From assembly GCA_033060915.1 (NCBI GenBank), contig CM065394.1:26541001-26605000 (forward strand): a DNA stretch of 64,000 bases, in the 5' to 3' direction. Each line of letters starts with the position of its first letter. Positions within the stretch are counted from its first letter, which is position 1. The stretch comes from Euryodendron excelsum. Its lineage: Eukaryota; Streptophyta; Magnoliopsida; Ericales; Pentaphylacaceae. Below are positions 23,842 to 34,407 of this stretch, in pieces. The translations under genes and the position numbers were made by a program. Under the pieces are notes generated by a model. The model did no database searches. It was not told the origin of the DNA and saw only the letters and a program-made list of their open reading frames with translations.

Positions 23842-26800
23842 AGCTACCAATGAAAGGCCATTTTGCTATGATCTAACCGGATCATGGTTTTCCTGTTCCA
23901 AAAAACAAAAATAAAATCAGATCATGGTTTTGGACTATTTAATGATACTATTGTCAACTAAAGACTAAATTACCATGAAGGGGGAATGATTTCTTTTGAC
24001 AGTTCATTTATAGTTGTCTATATCCCCATCATCAGTGTCATGTGTCCCACACTTCTACTTACTTCATTTAACAAATAATATTAAAAATCAATTATCAAAA
24101 AGTATGAACTATTCAATATGGATCAATTAATTGAAGAGAGAGACATTTAAGAAGGAGAAAAATTCTCACAATCCAGTAGGTTTCTTAATTGAAAATTCAC
24201 CCAAAAAGGAGATTCATTGCTTTGTGAGATGTTAGAGAAGGCTCCGATAGAGAGCTGCTTGATAACAGAATAATTTCTTTCTCCAAGTGCGGGCCAAGTC
24301 CATCATTTTCATGTGCAATTCTGTTCAACATTGTACACTACTTGAAAACTTCGTTCTCACCGGGAAAATGACTCCCACCCACATTTACATTTTCCTCTGG
24401 TTTTCTTAGCTGTTTCTTTCCTCTTCCTGGGAGCCTTATATCGCTTAGAAAATGCTTACCACCACGAGTCCGCATCACACTTTGGAAACAATCAGGAAAA
24501 CAATTATAAAGTAAACAATCAGGATAAGAATTCAAAATATTTATTACAATTCAGTACCTTAACTGTGTAATTTGTACATTATTCGTACCTTGCACTTATC
24601 AATTATTTGTCCCACAAGAAAACAAGGTAATGAAGCAGATCTTTCTTCACATCAGCTAGAAAATAGCGTACGCCATAGGTTTACATGCTTGTTTTATTTG
24701 CATAATTGCAGGAACTGAAAGCGGTCTTAACAACGATAGGAATAGGAAATTAAGAAAATTTTATCAATTATTTTGTCGTTTTGGAAAGGGAAAAAAAAGA
24801 GAAGAAAAAAGAAGGAGAGAAAAAAAAAAAGCAGAGCTGAAAGGGAAATGTTTGGGGGGTTTTCCTTGCTCTGCACAATCATGTTATTATCTGCAGCATG
24901 AATTTTTCATGAAAAAAGATAGAACTGATCAAAAGATCAAACTCAAGACTCCAAAACCATGAATCAATAATACATCATACCAACTTCATGTGATGTTCGT
25001 GATTCGTACACAATCCAATGATCTCATGGATCAGTAATGTCAAGGGATCATTTTTTTTTTTTCCTTCGGTTTGTTTCACAGTTGGATTCCATTTATTGGT
25101 ATTTCTTTCAGAGTATTTGACAGAATTGCTTTGCGGATGCCAGTTAAGTCACCAAGATACACAACTTTTATCCAACCTCTTTGCATGTGAGAGTAAGATT
25201 AGGCTACATATATCTAACTGTTTTTTTGCACTTAACGGAGAAAGACTAAGTCCAAAGATACCCCACCTTTCTTCCAACTACACACCATACATACTGTGAT
25301 AATAATGGAAAAATATATTCAACAACTTTTGAAAGTGATTTCTTCATATTGTTTACTTATTGTTCAATTAATGCTATTGTGCCAAGCTGTATTTGTTACA
25401 AAAGTAAGAATTAATATGACATTTTGTAATCTTTATGGAATATTCATTGGGTGAGCTGTGAAGCAACACTTTTTAATCTTTTATTTTTTATTTTTTTGGT
25501 ACTTGAAATGGAGTTTACTTCATATATTTGTCAAGAAACATTGTTTCTCAGTATTATACAGTTATATTCGAAAGATCTTACTCATCTTTAATTTAGATCA
25601 CATCATGTGCTATGGACATTGAAGAGTAAGTTTAACCTCACCGAAAAATCATAAATACTGAACTTAAGTATTGCAAGAAAATTTGAGTCACTGAACCAAC
25701 CACTACGTGATAACATCTTTAACTTTTAACATTAGCAATCCCCAAGAGAAAATATGACATGCTTGGTTATATGTATATATATAGTGTCCATGATTGCTAT
25801 GGATATTCATTCGCTCAAAGATTAAATTTGTGTATGTCTAGTGTAGTCTCTGCCTGTAAAAAGCATGAAACCATTGTAATTTTTGTATGTATTTTATATG
25901 GCCATCAGGGCCATCCTACAGTTCATTTATTTATTTGGTTTTTTATAATCGAGTATTTAGACTAACTTACACACATCACGGTTAATTTTGAGACCTATGT
26001 AATTCCCGTCTCACACAAACCGGATAAATATCAAGTAAAAAATTATAAGAGTGGCCTCAAGGAGTTGATAGCACCTAAAAAGTTTCGATCTTAAGACTTT
26101 AGAGGGAGTAAGGGTCACCCTGCGGTTGACATTTCAAATGTAATTAGAGCTTGTCATAAATACGTAAAAGTATATATATATATATATATATATAAATAAT
26201 ACTATACAAAACAGAAAAAGCATAAAGAATATGTATACAAAATAATGAGGCTAATTAAATTGAAGCTTATCTTTGTAAAACAAAGTACCTAGCAATATGG
26301 TTTTAATTACAAAAATATATGCATGTTATTGCCACATCAATTTGACAGGGTTTGAATAGAAATCCTTTATATAACTGCATGTACACACACATATAGATAT
26401 ATTTGCTCAATATAACCATTTAAATATCAAAATATGTTCATGAATTCACTGTCGTCTTGAAATTTTGCAAACGTTTGAATTGAAATCACTTGCCAATATA
26501 ATGTAGTTGTGGCTTACAATATACGAAAAAAAAAATTGTTATGTTTCTTAATATATGTATTTTTCTTGAATAAACTCATAGAGGCAACAGACCAATGATC
26601 TTTGAGAGGTTTCCTAGTTCTATTAAGAAGATTCACATACAGCCCTAGTCCTAGTCCTAGTCCTAGGCCTTCTACTGGAGTGAGTATTGTAACAAGTTAG
26701 GTCACATTCAAATCATCGAATTGAGTACAATTGTATGTCTACTAGCATCTACTATATTAGGAATATTAATAAACTCAATTACTATAATTGTCCATAATAC

Positions 26801-27839
26801 CCTAATTATGGAATTGACTCGGGCATCAAATTATAAACTGTATGTCCATAACCCTAGTACATTCCCATTTTGGACAAAATAAATCTACTAATTCTTTGCC
26901 CTTGGGTTGCCAACGAGACGAGTGTATTTAAGTAATTGTTGATCTGTAAAACCATAATAATCACTACTGATTCCATCCGAGCTCTCTTATTGAATTTAGA
27001 GAGAGATTTATGAGCAATACAAGCAATGAAAACATTTTGTGATAGTGTGAACTGTAAGGGTAAATGAGTAGTTTGAAGTCATGCATATTCACATGATAAA
27101 TAGGAATGGATACGGGCTAGTGGCCTACGAAATCCTGCCTAATTTCTTTTAGGATTTGGGGTTGCAAAAGAGGCCAAAGGGGTGGGCTGGGCTGAATTTG
27201 TAGCCCTGATAATTTTTGTGCCGAGCTTGATATTAAAATTTGTAGCTTGGTCCAGGCTGACCAAACTTAATAGTAGACCTTAATGGTTACCGGGTCGACG
27301 TAATCATATTGGCGTGGTGTTCCACATTTATTAAATAATTTTTTCATCCATAAATAAAAAGTTATAACCCATATTAATAAATTCATGTGGAACACATTCA
27401 CTTGTGTCTAAGAGTAAAAAAAATGAGTTGAGAAATAGAATTACATATAGTAATTTTTTTTTAATTTTAAGATAATGCTATACAACTCAAATGAATTTCT
27501 CTTGTACAAATTTTTTGACAGAGTAGGATTTTTTTTTAATTTTTAAAGTGAATCATTCCATACAAAAAATTTATATGAATTTTCTAATTATATAACATTG
27601 CCCTAATTATTCAGAGATGTTTTATAGTGAACCGATGAAACTGAGCTGAGAAAATATTAGCAAATAAATAGGTTCAGTCCTAATCAAAATATTATCTTGT
27701 TTTAACTAGAAAGTTTTAAATTCTAATCCTAACACAAGATTTTCCTTGTTTAGTCCTAATCAAAAGGGAAATTTTTAACCCAAACACTACAATGATTGAT
27801 GTTTATGATCATGTGATGTAGTACTAATTTATTAGACTA
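23842..27839. other. Gene-free AT-rich spacer left of the Helitron
   Basis: I see no supported coding region. Minor features are an AT run near 26172-26194 and a short tandem CCTAGT repeat near 26643-26665 (four units). Confidence 0.5.
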
Positions 27840-27865
27840 TTAGGAATGACCCGTGCCTACGGCAC
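27840..27865 (-). other. Helitron 3' terminus: hairpin and CTAA
   Basis: On the minus strand GTGCCGTAGGCAC forms a 5-bp stem with a 3-nt loop, followed by GGGTCATTC and CTAA, then host T. This is the standard Helitron 3' end (palindrome roughly 10 nt before CTRR). Confidence 0.75.
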
Positions 27866-28448
27866 TCTGAAACAAAATTACTATATTAATGCAATTTCAG
27901 TCTAAAAACAGAAAAATATAGTGATGCATTCAACAATTAAATGAGAACAATTACAATAGCAAACTCTTAATAAATAAAAAAAACTCTAAAATATTAGTGC
28001 TAATTTTGTTGTAGCAACAGCAATGAAATTGGAATGTGATTCAGAAAACAGAATTTTCCAATTAATGCATTTCCTAAGACCATATCATTTCTTCTCACAG
28101 AGATTTAATGAATTTTCTTGTCCTTTTTCTCAGCACTTAAGGTTAAAAAAAAAGAAAAACAATATCAACAACAAAAAACATATTAATTAATTAGCCAGTT
28201 GCAAAAACACGAAATGAATCAAACTCATTAATAGAAAAAAAAAATTTCAAATTCTTTGCGATACCCATAATGAGAAGTTCCTCAAAACTTCACTTCTTCC
28301 TCAAGCTCACTAATGTGGGTTGATTAAGCAAATTTAAATAAAAATAAAGGAAATAAACAACCAATCAAATATTTACATAAATCAATCAAAACAAAAAACT
28401 TCAAACCTCAAAATATCTACTAACAATGTACAATATGCGACTTTATGT

Positions 28449-28475
28449 TATAGGGGATAACCCGTGCCTACGGCA
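28449..28475 (-). other. Second Helitron-type 3' end (degenerate)
   Basis: The minus strand reads TGCCGTAGGCACGGGTTATC then CCCTAT. It is almost the same as the end at 27840, but the last bases do not fit CTRR. It may be the end of a nested or adjacent relative, or the original end bypassed by read-through to 27840. Confidence 0.5.
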
Positions 28476-28499
28476 TTTCTAAACATATATACAGTCAGT

Positions 28500-28793
28500 T
28501 TGATAGAGAGTTTTTATTTTAAAAATTTCTAAATCAAAATTGCGTGAGTACATTTATAAATTATTTTAAAATCTTTTTAAAGATAAATTTGTTTAAATCC
28601 CAACAAAACATTTTTTTTAACATCAACTAACCAACTAACCATGTAAGATAGATTTTTATTTTGAAAAATTCTGGATCAAAACTGCGTGAGTCCATTTGTA
28701 AAGTCTTCTAAAAGCATTTTAAAGATAAACCTGTTGAAAATCTTTACTAAACATAATTTTGAATATCAAGCAAGCAACCAATCAATCATGTAA
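28500..28793 (-). repeat. Tandem duplication, about 145 bp x 2
   Basis: 28500-28645 and 28646-28793 share TTTTTATTTTRAAAAWTTCT, GCGTGAGT and TTTAAAGATAAA motifs in the same order with about 20-25 percent differences by eye. Non-coding. Confidence 0.7.
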
Positions 28794-28968
28794 TCCAATA
28801 ATATTCCCATCATCCAACAACCGACACAAAATCATTTTAAAACATCCACACGAAGCATAAACTAAAGATCCACAATATTACATCTAAATAAAGCAACAAC
28901 CAATTGATATATAAGAATGAAATAATTGGTGCACTATGTATCTGCCCTGAGGAGAGCAATAAAATCAC

Positions 28969-29019
28969 TTATTCAGTGAGCCAAGGAGCAAATCCCCGAG
29001 CATGCACATAAGGCCACTT
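28969..29019 (-). other. Exon-like segment ending in a stop (unidentified)
   Basis: On the minus strand, after an AG at 29020-29021, a 17-codon frame reads KWPYVHARGFAPWLTE and ends with TAA. Base composition is far less AT-rich than its surroundings. It lies in the Helitron cargo region, downstream of the DXR-like exon. Gene of origin not recognised. Confidence 0.4.
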
Positions 29020-29183
29020 CTATGTTCTCCCATAGAACCATAAAATAAAGAACAACTTTGTTGAATCCACTTTACACCCTTGTAAAAAAAATTATACAAA
29101 ACTAAGACATGCAAATTTAGAGAAGCTCAATTTTATCTTAAAATTCAAAATTTAAAGCTCATCACAACTAATGGATTGATCAC

Positions 29184-29267
29184 CTGATCAGCAAGACTCA
29201 CATTTGAACATGTTGCCAGTGACACAATTCTGAATTTATATAGATTCTTCGCGATTATGTCCAATGT
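29184..29267 (-). pseudogene. Captured exon of 1-deoxy-D-xylulose 5-phosphate reductoisomerase (DXR)
   Basis: An 84-bp minus-strand exon with exact GCAG| and |GTGATC borders encodes 28 residues: TLDIIAKNLYKFR, then VSLATCSNV, then ADQ. This matches the conserved NADPH-binding N-terminal segment of plant DXR (TLDIVAENPDKF...SNVTLLADQ) at about two thirds of positions, with one residue deleted in the LLADQ part. DXR catalyses the committed step of the plastid MEP isoprenoid pathway. The neighbouring exons of DXR are not present, so this is a single-exon fragment, on the same strand as and inside the Helitron, 3' of its helicase. That is the expected place for Helitron-captured host sequence. 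It cannot encode the enzyme. Confidence 0.7.
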
Positions 29268-29905
29268 CTGCAAAGTATCATCTTATCAGTGCGAGCAATT
29301 GAAAAACACATAAGACATTCTTAGTGTTGATTTGATTAGAAAACTAAAACATGGCTTTTTTTGTCACTCACATGGAGCCAGAAAAATGAGAAGACATGCT
29401 TCTTTTGAAATATGGACTTTTCCATATTAGAATACTAAATTTTTAAAGACATGCTTCTCTTGAAAAAAAAATGCAAAAATAAAGAATTGAAAGAATAATA
29501 CCTTTAGGAGCTTGATTTTGAAATTTTGAAACTTTACCTTGAATAATCTTGAGTTAATAGGTACATTTTCCATTGAAAGAAAGAAAAGTTAAGAAGCAGA
29601 GAGTTAAAAAAGATAAAAGGTGTTGAAGCTTCATATACTTACCTATAGCTTTACAAAATTAGTTGTAATAGTAAAAGATTTGCCACATTAAAACAAAATT
29701 AAAAACCAAGTTAAAATTTTATTAATTAAACCTAATCTAAAAAATCATTTAACTTTGGCCCAATTTGTGACACAATTTTTATCCGAGGAAAATTTCAATG
29801 AGTTATGGTAATCATGTTGTATTCAACCAAAATTGCATCATTTCTAAACCATAGTCAAGGCACATATATTAGAAATGAATGCAATAAAGTTTTAAAAAGT
29901 GTTAC

Positions 29906-29944
29906 CTCTGATATATCATGCTTCGTTGAGGCCGCTTTGAGTCC
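29906..29944 (-). other. Exon-like segment, 13 codons (unidentified)
   Basis: Minus strand: AAAG|GGACTCAAAGCGGCC...TCAGAG|GTAACA. The 39-bp segment has clean acceptor and donor sites and reads GLKAASTKHDISE in phase 0. It would join in frame to the DXR-like exon at 29267. A CT run (29992-30026) lies just upstream in the intron. Origin unknown. Confidence 0.4.
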
Positions 29945-29989
29945 CTTTAAAGAAAAAACACAAAGCTAAGTCATCATGCAAGTATCTGA

Positions 29990-29991
<2 letters not shown>

Positions 29992-30026
<35 letters not shown>
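29992..30026 (+). repeat. (CT)n microsatellite
   Basis: An uninterrupted CT run inside the Helitron cargo region. On the coding (minus) strand it is a GA run inside an intron. Confidence 0.9.
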
Positions 30027-30027
<1 letters not shown>

Positions 30028-30822
30028 AGCCCCAATAAATATGTATAAGCATGCACAAAGCTATGTGGGAGCAAATTTTATATAAAATGCAACATGGTCT
30101 GTCCTCTTCTTCACATTCTGCATCAATTTTTCTTGTCTCAATTTCTGGTAAATCTGTTTCATAGACTAAATTTAGCTAAAAAGCCAAATTAATCCCAAAA
30201 GTTCCAAACTACCCACATCACAAAACCACATAATAAAATTAAAGGCCAAGTTAAAAGATCCTTTTATAGAATTAATGTAGTTGTGTGAATTTTAAGCAAA
30301 AAACACCATATAAATGCAGAGCCATGTTTCCACATGAGTATTAAGAATTGGGGAGAATTATCAATATTACCCAGGAAACCCAATTACATCAGTATTCATT
30401 TGCCAAAAAGATACATGCACTCTATGAACTCCTATGTACACATATGCACACCTGTGTATATGTATGACTTTAACTTTTTCTTTTTTTTATTTTTTATGCT
30501 GAGACAAAAAAAAGCAATTTAAACCTACATACATGGGGTAGTAGAACCCATTGGAGTTCACAAACAGCAAAAAGAAGCAATAGTCATTAGATAAATAAAG
30601 GATTCAATCCTTGTGCACATCAATCATCCAATTTTGTTGATCCCTAACAACACATTTGCACCTACAAACACAGCCACATAAGGCATCAGAGCATCTAAAC
30701 CTACGAATGATAATTATAATTTTAAAATTCAAAAAATACAAACTTGTAAAATTGTTTCAAACTCCAAAGTCCAAACTTATGTACAGGTTATCCAAAAAAA
30801 CCATTAGAAAACTTTATTTAAA

Positions 30823-31063
30823 CTTGTTTGTTTGGAAAGTGTTTTTTGTTTTTGTTTCTTGTTTTTTATTTTTTCAAAAATTAAAACATAACAAAAAAAT
30901 ACTAAAATAAATGTATTTTCTGATTCTATAACATCGATATAGTATTTTTAGTAGAACGGTAACCTATAAATCCTATCATTAGACCATAAAAAACAAAAAA
31001 CAAAAACATAAAACAAAAACATACAACAAAAAACAAAAACTGGCAGCACTTCCAAACAGACCC
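30823..31063. mobile_element. MITE-like element, family A copy 2, nested in Helitron
   Basis: The left end TGTTTGTTTGGAAAGTG and the inverted right end GGTCTGTTTGGAAGTGC form a terminal inverted repeat. The interior shares the 'aaataaatgtattttct ... acggtaacctataaa' block and the A-rich 'caaaaaacaaaaac' right half with the element at 4048-4321. Confidence 0.55.
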
Positions 31064-31637
31064 TGAAATTTAAAACTCACTGCCATTAATGGATTGATCA
31101 CCTAATCAAGTCACATTAGGACTTGCACCATCCTTAGTATCTAAAGGATTCATCCAATTGAAATCCGTATTCAATCATTAAAAAATGCCACTGAAACGTA
31201 AGCTGAAATTTTGAAAAATGCAGTCCAAAGTAACACAATAGTTCTACCAACCAAGGAATAAAAAAATAAAAAAGAAGAAGAAGAAGAAGAAGAACCAAAG
31301 TAGAGATAATAGGACAAAAATAAAATAGCATAACTTTTTTTTTTTTATTTATAGAAAAGATAACCATTTCCTACGACACTCAACAAAACATGGGATGCTA
31401 CATAAGACATTAGCAAGAAAGATAAAAAAAAAAAATCTAAAATAAAATAATTTATTTTCCTAGTGTTTTAAGAATACCCAATTGGCATTTTCATTTCCTA
31501 GTCTTCTAAGAATTAAAGAACATAGGACCAAAAATGAATTTCTTTTTGGCGACTAAAACTATATATGCACATATCCATGAATATCCAATTGCCTATTTCA
31601 TATTCATGAACATATTAATGAATATCCAGTTTTATAC

Positions 31638-31713
31638 CTTTGCTTGAGCAACCAAACAGAGCTTTTAGTCTTCAAGTCAAATTCACATACGAGATATGCA
31701 GATACAAACACAC
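31638..31713 (-). other. Exon-like segment with a microsatellite polypyrimidine tract
   Basis: Minus strand: (CT)n then CTAG|GTGTGTTTG...AAGCAAAG|GTATAA. The 76-bp segment reads VFVSAYLVCEFDLKTKSSVW and then LLKQR in one frame. Donor and acceptor are canonical. The gene is not recognised. Confidence 0.4.
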
Positions 31714-31714
31714 C

Positions 31715-31715
<1 letters not shown>

Positions 31716-31761
<46 letters not shown>
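31716..31761 (+). repeat. (GA)n microsatellite
   Basis: A 46-bp GA run. Read on the minus strand it is a CT tract ending in CTAG directly before the exon-like segment at 31713. Confidence 0.95.
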
Positions 31762-31764
<3 letters not shown>

Positions 31765-32127
31765 TTTGGTGAGAATGAGATAAAGAAGTTATGCCCCAAC
31801 TTTGTTTGGTGACTAACACTATTTGGGTAAAACAACAAAACCAACAAAACAAAGATTATATTTTGGAGACAAATATTTATGAACTATAATTAATATACCC
31901 AACAAAGAATTTATGTACCTGCCTAACAAATAAATGAGCACACTTCAATGTTAAAATTGTGTTAAATTTCCTAACAAAGAAATTTTCAAATGCTTGCTTG
32001 ATGTAGAAGAGAAAAAAGATCTCAAAGTGAGCTTATACTTTTGGTAAAATCTCATGCATTTGTAGTATGGATGGCTATAGAGAAATTTATATTAACATGA
32101 GGGAAACAAAGGAAAAAAGAACATTAC

Positions 32128-32813
32128 TCTTCAGGTAATAGCTCTGAGATGTTCTTCCTCAGGTGTATTTTTGGATCTCTGGTTAGCCGCAATCTCTTTT
32201 TCCTATACAGTTCCACTAAAAGAACACAGTTAGAAATAGAATCCACTGAGAAGGCTATCATATGAGACCAAATAAAAGGTTTAGGAACTTACCAGTTCTA
32301 GGATCAGGACATGTGAGTCCCAAAAACCTGCTATTAATTAGAGAAAAAAAATAAAGCTAATTGTAGAGTCTCCATACAAAGTGTAACAGATTATGTATAT
32401 ACGCAAAATGTTTAACAAAAAGTTCACATAGGGAGCAAGTTTTACATAATAAGAGTGATAGCTAGCCACTACCAAAAGATATGCATACTTTACAAAAAAA
32501 ACGTGTTTTCTTTACAAAACAAAAGTCATCCAATAATCTTCTATCTTTAAACTTGCTCTTTTAGAAGTCCTCGAATGCCTTAGACATGCATTTCCTTCAT
32601 CACTCTTCAAAATGTCTTTGTATCAATTCTCACACATGATCGCCAGTAAGGAGCATGCACGATAACCTAGTTATTAAGACACCAAAATCAATAAAAAAAA
32701 AACATATGTGGATAAGAAGAATGTAAGATTAAAGGTACTTTATTGTTGTATCGCCAGCGGAGCAATCTAGTTGTAATTATTCTTTTGAGCTCTCTAACTT
32801 TTTCAGCCCAATC
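32128..32813 (-). other. Cluster of three exon-like segments downstream of the helicase (unidentified)
   Basis: Minus-strand segments with splice borders: 32813-32739 (TATAG|GATTGG...AATAAA|GTACCT, reading DWAEKVRELKRIITTRLLRW), 32327-32293 (GCAG|GTTTTT...ACTG|GTAAGT), and 32215-32128 (TTTAG|TGGAAC...GAAGA|GTAATG). Joining the last two gives LGLTCPDPRTVELYRKKRLR and onward with no stop. The phase of the first does not fit the second directly, so an exon is missing or the source gene is degraded. They lie between the helicase stop and the Helitron 3' end on the same strand, which suggests captured host exons. No family recognised. Confidence 0.4.
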
Positions 32814-34407
32814 CTATAAAAGTCCAGTTATAGAAATGTTTGAGCTCTCTAATTTTGTTATAAAAATGTTTTCCATCAACTAAAAAAAAAAAAACTTCAA
32901 AAGAAATTATACCTTTTATAAAATTGTCAATTTGATAAATAAAACATTATAACAAAACTTCAGGATAAACAATGTTTATTATAGAATCTGAGCAATCACG
33001 GGGAAGAAGGACACATATACGATCAAAAGATGTGCATTTAGATAGTGCCACATATAATTGCCCATGACTAAATACCGGTGTACGCAAATCAACTCCAACG
33101 AATTTCATTGATTGTCCTTGAGATTTGTTAATAGTTAGGGCATATGCTAATTGAACTGGAAATTGGCGTCGTGTCATTCGAAAAGGCAATTCTGCAGATG
33201 ACGGTGTTAAGGATATTCTTGGTATGAAGACAAAATTGCCTGAATTTTCTCCACTTAAAATTTGAGCTTCGATTATAAAAGTGCCGCACTGAACAACCAT
33301 CAATCTTGTGCCATTACAAAGACCATCCTTTGGTGCAATGTTTCTTAACAACATTATGGAACAATCCACTTTCAAGTCTAGCTTAAAATGAGGGAGCCCA
33401 GGAGGATCCAATGAGTTTAAATACTCGTTAGGATATCGATTTGTAATTGTAAGATTGATTGCATCCTCTCCAGACATTTTATCTGCAGCTGAATATATAA
33501 ATGTATCTCCTGGAAAAATGTTCAATGCAGCAATGTTGATAGCATTGACATCCTCATTCCGAGCATAAAGGATTATGCGTTCAGTTAAAAAGGTTGGGGT
33601 CGTTGTACCCACTAAATCCAGATGTGGATAAACTGTTGATATCAACTTATTCAAATCTTGGCATTTGTGTATTGTTGAAGGAAGTTTAATAGCTTCTTAA
33701 GGATTGGTCCCAACCTAAAATATAGATATTAGAATCAATTAAAATACGGGAAGTGTAAAAAAATTTCGTCAATTTAAAAATAGCATTTCACAAAAAAAAG
33801 TTTGAAGAAGTACGACCTCCATCAAGAATTTCGCAAAGTTAGCATTTCTAAGATCTGCAATGTTTAAGCGCACATTCACATCCAAAGTTAAAACATGTAT
33901 GTCCTTCCATAGAAAAGAATGCCTCAATGATGCATTAACAATTTGGTCACGAACTCCCTTAGTTATAACTGGTAGGATTTGTCGAAAGTCTCCACCAAGA
34001 ACAACAGTGATACCTCCAAATGGCTTTTCACCATTACAAATATCTCGAAGTGTGCGATCGACTGCTTCAATACAATGTCTATGTTACATAGGAACTTCAT
34101 CCCAAATTATGAGTTTTGCTTTTCTAAACAACTCTGCATGCAATGATTGTTTGTTAAATCCACAAACTGAATTTTCCACAACATCTAATGGGATGCAAAA
34201 TGTTGAATGTGCAGTGCGATCTCTTACTAATAATAGTGATGCAATACCAGACGAAGCAATAGTGACAACAATATGCCTAAGGCTGCGACATTTCATTGCA
34301 ATTGTATTGTACAAAAACGTTTTTTCTGTTCCAGCACCCCCACTCAAAAAGAAAATAGTTCATTTACTTTCAAAGACTGAAGAAGTGATAGCAACATATG
34401 CAGAGCG

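Noticed and set aside
32947..33654. Considered as a host PIF1 helicase gene
   Set aside because: It is continuous in order and strand with a Helitron Rep part and lies between Helitron ends; upstream pieces are broken by stops and an LTR.
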